Shown here piece by piece: positions 24,551 to 28,381 of a stretch of 28,381 bases of DNA; position 1 is the first letter of the stretch; every line of letters begins with the position of its first letter. Source of the DNA: Methanolinea sp. UBA477. GTDB taxonomy: Archaea; Halobacteriota; Methanomicrobia; Methanomicrobiales; Methanospirillaceae. Under the pieces are notes generated by a model that saw only the letters and a program-made list of their open reading frames with translations, was not told the origin of the DNA and ran no database searches. The translations under genes and the position numbers were made by a program. The DNA is taken from positions 1-28,381 of the forward strand of contig DAWO01000082.1 in NCBI GenBank assembly GCA_002509485.1, written 5' to 3'.

Positions 24551-26521
24551 TTAATCCTCCGAAAATTTCTTGATCATTCCAAATGGATTGTATTTCTTTC
24601 CTCCACCTTTGTAGAACTTGGTGAAGAATTCAACATAGTGCAACCTCATGGACTGCAGCCCTCCACCCAGCATTCCAAGAATTGTATTGAAAATGTGGCC
24701 AATAAGGAAGACAACAGCGCCAACGATGATTATTACGACACCGAGTGCCGTCAGATGTTCCAACTGCGGTTCAATAAACATACCGATAGCGATGAAATTA
24801 ACCACTCCGGCAATAGCAACCGATGATAATCCCACACCCACGATACGGGCGTAGGAGAGTACATGAGAGAGAATCGTGGGAAGTTCCACGATTTCGAGCG
24901 CAGAATCCCTCACGATGAACAATACTCCAAGAATGAGCATGCCAAGGCCGATAAATGCCGGCAATGTCAGGCCAGCCACTAACGGGGGCCAGCCGGTCAG
25001 ATTGGGCATGAGCGGTAGGGCGAACATGGAGAGAATCGCGATGAGGATTCCGTACATGACCATGAGCCACCCCACGTTTGCCAGGACGGCGAGAGTCCGG
25101 TGTTTCCCGTGATCCTGCCGGGCATGGTTTACAATCCCGAATATCCTCCCGAGCGTGATATGAAGAATACCTATCCAGACCGTCATCATCATCAGTTCCG
25201 GCACAGCGGGGCCGTGCCCGCCTGCGTGACCGATAGCCAGGTGCCTGTTCGGGAGCAGGGGTTCGATCCCGGGTATGGCGAATCCCAGGAACTCGCTGAA
25301 CAGGAACCCGAAGATGATGCTTGAAATACCCGCATTGCGAAGAATCTTCAGGAGCATCCGTCCATCGTCGCCCGTAATGATCTTCCGCAGGCCGAGGGCG
25401 AGAGCCAAAACCAGCAGGCCGTAGGCCACATCCCCGAGAATCAGCCCGAAGAAGATCGGAAATATGATCGAGACCATCAGGGTAGGATCAATCTCCGTGT
25501 ATCTCGGACGCGAATAGATGTCCATCAAAAATTCTGTCGGTTTTGCAAAGCTGGCATTGTCATATTCGACAGGGATGATGTCTGTGTCCATGTCGATATC
25601 CAGCTCGGTTGCGAAGGCCCGTCCTCCGGTTGCGACGGACATCCCCTCGATAAATGTGTGGACATCCTTTCCTGGAATCCAGCCTTCCGCAAGAAATGCA
25701 TTCTCCGTCGTCGCAAAACGAAGAGGAGCTTCTGCCATCTCTGCTTCAGTGGTCAGCAGCTCGTCACATGCCACCAGGAATCCCTGGTGTTTATCCTTGA
25801 GACTGTCGAGAGCATGGTTCACACTCTCTATCTCTTTCTCGATATCTGACAACTTGCCTTTGTAATAGTGAATCCGATCCTGCGCCATCCCTGACTCATC
25901 AGGGATTGGGACAGACTGGAACTGTGCATCGAGAAGAGCCCTCTCCACTTCGTTCCGGTGCCCTGCGGAGACCCATAAAATACAAAGATTGCCACTCTTG
26001 GACGGTGCGGTCAACACTTCGTGCGGGACGTCAAGGTCCGGTTTTGCATTGATGTAGCCGGCAAACACTGCAAGGTTTTCATATCCGCGCAGCAGATCGA
26101 GATCGACGGCTGCGTTTGCAAAGGGCGTAAGTGTCTCGATTACCTGCTCGATCTCCTTGGCTTCGGCCTCGAGTTTCGAACGCCTGTCAAGGAGTGATTC
26201 CACTTCTTCCTCGATCGATGGCAAATCCTGCTCGATACGGGTCCTCAGCTGAGACGATGCGATTCGCTCTTTCGAACTCACATCATCCGCCTGGACGGCA
26301 ATCGCATTCGTGACTGCCCGAAGTTTCAGGAGTTCCCTGGAGGTATCGCTGCCATGGGGCAGAGGCATGCCGATCCTATACCCCTCGTATCCTTCCTCTT
26401 CCTGCTCCACGTAGTCTTCGATGTGGAACAGGTTCAAGGAATACAGTTTTCTTACGACGGCTTCAATCTGGTCTTTTGGTGCTACAACGAGCACCTTGCT
26501 CATATCTTCAGGCGTGAACAT
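24551..26521 (-). CDS. atpI: A-type ATP synthase subunit I (a-subunit, ion channel)
   Basis: A 656-residue stator protein. Residues 1 to about 330 are a cytoplasmic arm with long coiled-coil helices (around 85-125 and 210-250) that binds the peripheral stalks. The rest has about eight membrane helices, with the key arginine at about 559 in LSYARIVGVGLSS facing the c-ring and a second arginine in QSMRLHYVEFF. The start at 26521 is chosen over 26548 and 26503 because AAGGAG lies 7 nt upstream; this makes the gene overlap the end of atpH by 14 nt. Confidence 0.95.
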   Translation of the reverse strand: MFTPEDMSKVLVVAPKDQIEAVVRKLYSLNLFHIEDYVEQEEEGYEGYRIGMPLPHGSDTSRELLKLRAVTNAIAVQADDVSSKERIASSQLRTRIEQDLPSIEEEVESLLDRRSKLEAEAKEIEQVIETLTPFANAAVDLDLLRGYENLAVFAGYINAKPDLDVPHEVLTAPSKSGNLCILWVSAGHRNEVERALLDAQFQSVPIPDESGMAQDRIHYYKGKLSDIEKEIESVNHALDSLKDKHQGFLVACDELLTTEAEMAEAPLRFATTENAFLAEGWIPGKDVHTFIEGMSVATGGRAFATELDIDMDTDIIPVEYDNASFAKPTEFLMDIYSRPRYTEIDPTLMVSIIFPIFFGLILGDVAYGLLVLALALGLRKIITGDDGRMLLKILRNAGISSIIFGFLFSEFLGFAIPGIEPLLPNRHLAIGHAGGHGPAVPELMMMTVWIGILHITLGRIFGIVNHARQDHGKHRTLAVLANVGWLMVMYGILIAILSMFALPLMPNLTGWPPLVAGLTLPAFIGLGMLILGVLFIVRDSALEIVELPTILSHVLSYARIVGVGLSSVAIAGVVNFIAIGMFIEPQLEHLTALGVVIIIVGAVVFLIGHIFNTILGMLGGGLQSMRLHYVEFFTKFYKGGGKKYNPFGMIKKFSED

Positions 26522-26837
26522 GCAGTTGCTCCTTGAAACGTGAAACAAGCAGTTTTACGGCTTCATCGAGTTTTTTACTGCCTGCCTCCTTCAATTCTGC
26601 AGCTCGCCGTTCACCTTCGCGTGCAATTTCAGCATGCTTCAATTCAGCCTGCTGCCGTGCATCTGCAAGCCTTTTTTTTGTGTAGTCCTCGGCGGTACTG
26701 GTCGCTTTCATGATCAGGTTATCAGCCTCTAACTCGGCATCCGCAATGGTGCGTTTTTTGTCGGCCATGGCCGTGCTGATCATGGAGCGGTACTCGTCTT
26801 CAGTTGCTTTGATGTTCTTTAAGACATCCGTCTTCAT
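26508..26837 (-). CDS. atpH: A-type ATP synthase subunit H (peripheral stalk)
   Basis: A 109-residue, nearly all-helical subunit, rich in A, E, K and R with heptad spacing (about 5-90), forming a right-handed coiled coil with subunit E. It is the first gene of the ATP synthase operon, with a perfect AGGAGG 5 nt before its ATG. Position before atpI and composition identify it more than any single motif. Confidence 0.9.
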   Translation of the reverse strand: MKTDVLKNIKATEDEYRSMISTAMADKKRTIADAELEADNLIMKATSTAEDYTKKRLADARQQAELKHAEIAREGERRAAELKEAGSKKLDEAVKLLVSRFKEQLHVHA

Positions 26838-26858
26838 CCAACCCTCCTCTCACGGCAT

Positions 26859-26889
26859 TCAAATATTTGATGGGAATTGTTCTTATATC
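26859..26889 (-). promoter_or_regulatory. Promoter of the ATP synthase operon with palindrome at the start site
   Basis: On the minus strand GATATAAG (26882-26889) is a good TATA box, giving a start near 26860 and a leader of about 22 nt containing AGGAGG. TCAAATATTTGA (26859-26870), a perfect 12-bp palindrome, lies at the expected start site and could be a regulator site. The rest of the 200-nt gap 26838-27037 shows nothing clear. Confidence 0.5.
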
Positions 26890-27037
26890 TGTTGTTATTG
26901 ATTTGAAGGCAAAACAACCCCTGGTACGTGCTTTTCGTCTCTGCACCCGGCATCGATGAGGATTTCCCCTAAATCCCGGAAAAATAGCGTTCCTTTCATC
27001 GATGGGAGTCAGGTGCAGACGGGTTACCCGGAGTTTT

Positions 27038-27529
27038 TCAGGGAAAAGCAATGATATCGCCTGGAGAAACTGTATCGACGATGATTCCCGGGAAAAGATC
27101 CGCTATCTCCACTCCACCAGGTATCCCGGTGAGAACGATCCCGCCCAGTTCTTCAGATGAACAGAGGAGGTGCTGCTCGGGATGTGTCCCTCTCACAATC
27201 GTGCAATCAAGGCGGATCTCTTTGCCGGCAGATACGACATATCTCAATCGTCCCGATCCGGGATGATCACGCGGGAGAACGACAAGCGGCATGTGGTGTG
27301 ACCTGACAAGCTCCATGAGCATGCCGGCTGCCCTGGCCGACCCGCCTTCCGGGGCCGAGACCGCGATGATGTCGTCCTCTTCAATTGTCTGGCAGTATTC
27401 CGAATCCGCGGTCAGTATACTGAGAGGGAATCTCTTTCCAGCCTTTCCTGCGAGGAGGAACGACCGATCCCCCTTTATAATCAATATCCTGTCTCCCTTC
27501 AGCTCTACGACGCGCTTATTCACACTCAT
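27038..27529 (-). CDS. Conserved-looking protein of unknown function, 163 residues
   Basis: I do not recognise this protein. It is soluble, with no signal peptide or membrane helix, and seems rich in beta strands (VVELKGDRILIIKGDRSFLL at 7-26, DDIIAVSAPEGG, HHMPLVVLPRDHPG, IVLTGIPGGVEIADLFPGI). The alternating strand and glycine pattern suggests an alpha/beta or double-psi-like fold. It lies upstream of the ATP synthase operon on the same strand, 200 nt away, and downstream of the ArlJ/TadC-like gene. A CTTATAG TATA element (27553-27560) 25-30 nt before the ATG and absence of a Shine-Dalgarno suggest a leaderless transcript. Confidence 0.65.
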   Translation of the reverse strand: MSVNKRVVELKGDRILIIKGDRSFLLAGKAGKRFPLSILTADSEYCQTIEEDDIIAVSAPEGGSARAAGMLMELVRSHHMPLVVLPRDHPGSGRLRYVVSAGKEIRLDCTIVRGTHPEQHLLCSSEELGGIVLTGIPGGVEIADLFPGIIVDTVSPGDIIAFP

Positions 27530-27552
27530 GGTAATATACTCTGCTGTTCGGG

Positions 27553-27560
27553 CTATAAGG
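27553..27560 (-). promoter_or_regulatory. TATA box for the 163-residue unknown protein
   Basis: The minus strand reads TTACCTTATAGCC. With the start of transcription expected near 27531 and the ATG at 27527-27529, the mRNA would have almost no leader. Confidence 0.4.
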
Positions 27561-27587
27561 TAAACGCGGAGCCGGACCAGTCCCCGC

Positions 27588-28381
27588 TCAAACGAAGAGG
27601 TTGAACACGAACAGCGTGATGACGAGCATGATGCAGGTATGTTTTATCCCGGCACGGACGGATCCTTCTCCCATCTGTCCGGCAATCAATCCGGAAAATA
27701 CCGCCTGTGCCACCACCCCGTGATACATCAGCCGCTCTGTTGCATAGAGGGAGACTGCGGAAAAGCCCGACAATGCCGTTCCCGTAGGAACTCCCTCGGT
27801 ATTGATCTCGGAGAGAATGGGCATGAACTGGTTGGTGATCACCCCGACGACGAAGATGAAGACGAAGAATGCAAGATAGATGATCGCCGTATAGATGAAC
27901 ATGTCAGACATCCTGTCCCTCTTGAGGATATCGGACATCTTTGCATCGCTCGCAGAAATGGACAGCACATCGCCGATGGATCCGCTCATCTGGCTTGCCT
28001 TGGTGATTAGGGTGACTGTACGGGCGATGAGCGGTGTCCTCACCCTGTTCTCGAACCGCACCAGGGCGTCCGAAAAAGTTCCCCCCCAGTCGATATCCCT
28101 CTTGATACGCCGGATCTCGTATGACAGGAGGCCGAGGTTCGTATTCACCATGATCCCTATGGCCTGCGCGATCGTGAGCCCGACCTGGTTAATCCCGGCC
28201 ATCCGCTCGAGAAAATCCGGGATGAGGGATTCCATGCCCAGGATGTTCTTTCTCCAGAGCTCGTAGAAGACCGCGTACGGCGCAAGGACAATCAGGAGTG
28301 CGATCATGATGTGATCGTCCACCACGTCGATGTAGATCTCGGTATTCGTGTAGCTGGGGACCTGCAAAAAGAGTGCGATCA
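27588..28381 (-). CDS. ArlJ/TadC-family (type II secretion F) membrane protein, 5' end outside window
   Basis: The last 264 residues of a protein whose frame stays open to the right edge, so the N-terminal part is missing. It contains a GSPII_F domain: a membrane segment near the visible start (IMIALLIVLAPYAVF), a cytoplasmic helical domain (MESLIPDFLERMAGI to SASDAKM), then two or three further membrane helices (IYLAFFVFIFVVGVIT; HGVVAQAVFSGLIAG; CIMLVITLFVFNLF). The ending GLIAGQMGEGSVRAGIKH resembles ArlJ (FlaJ), the archaellum platform protein, but archaeal pilus and secretion TadC proteins share it. The matching ATPase (ArlI/TadA) would be expected to the right. A TTG near the edge is not taken as the start. 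Confidence 0.85.
   Translation of the reverse strand, partial: IALFLQVPSYTNTEIYIDVVDDHIMIALLIVLAPYAVFYELWRKNILGMESLIPDFLERMAGINQVGLTIAQAIGIMVNTNLGLLSYEIRRIKRDIDWGGTFSDALVRFENRVRTPLIARTVTLITKASQMSGSIGDVLSISASDAKMSDILKRDRMSDMFIYTAIIYLAFFVFIFVVGVITNQFMPILSEINTEGVPTGTALSGFSAVSLYATERLMYHGVVAQAVFSGLIAGQMGEGSVRAGIKHTCIMLVITLFVFNLFV

Noticed and set aside
25256..25274. tRNA T-arm-like sequence GGGGTTCGATCCC
   Set aside because: It lies inside the atpI reading frame and no acceptor stem, D-arm or anticodon arm can be matched around it.
28365..28367. TTG as a possible start of the ArlJ/TadC-like gene
   Set aside because: The frame stays open to the window edge and the family has a longer N-terminal part, so the gene is partial.

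Overview
The window comes from an archaeon, most likely a methanogen of the class Methanomicrobia (a Methanomicrobiales-like organism is my best guess). The grounds are a complete A-type (A1AO) ATP synthase operon, archaeal TATA boxes about 25 nt before genes (several apparently leaderless), a ferredoxin:disulfide reductase fused to rubredoxin, an archaeal-type phosphoglycerate kinase, and an ArlJ/TadC-type membrane protein. No methanogenesis gene proper lies in the window, so the order is inferred. No tRNA, rRNA, CRISPR array or insertion sequence was recognised.

Positions 1-7623 (all minus strand) are a tightly packed operon of Wood-Ljungdahl genes in the order acsB, acsD, acsC, acsV, a MetE-like methyltransferase, cooC (cut by the window edge). 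Unusually, these look bacterial. AcsB is the long, three-domain acetyl-CoA synthase of acetogens rather than the short archaeal CdhC. The corrinoid iron-sulfur protein subunits resemble AcsC and AcsD. The operon also carries the ATP-dependent reductive activator (RACo/AcsV) and the nickel-insertion ATPase CooC. Together they would carry a methyl group on the corrinoid protein to the A-cluster, or, through the MetE-like protein, possibly to a thiol such as homocysteine. This is the most interesting part of the window.

Positions 7821-9048 (plus) hold a thiol-redox set: a glutaredoxin-like protein translationally coupled to an FTR-rubredoxin fusion, then a four-cysteine thioredoxin-fold protein. 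A beta-carbonic anhydrase (minus) ends 1 nt from it. A DUF1624 membrane protein (plus) follows. Positions 10611-13876 (minus) encode a REC-PAS-TPR response regulator and a membrane PAS-GAF histidine kinase.

Positions 13877-14394 are a 518-nt AT-rich gap with several archaeal promoter signals, one of which seems to drive a very small plus-strand transcript. Then come adenine deaminase (minus), a small ribbon-helix-helix regulator (minus) and a divergent small membrane protein (plus), with a shared 7-bp motif around the regulator.

Positions 17342-26837 (minus) are the ATP synthase operon atpH-I-K-E-C-F-A-B-D followed at 13 nt by pgk. Upstream lie a 163-residue protein of unknown function and the C-terminal part of an ArlJ/TadC-family membrane protein that runs off the right edge.
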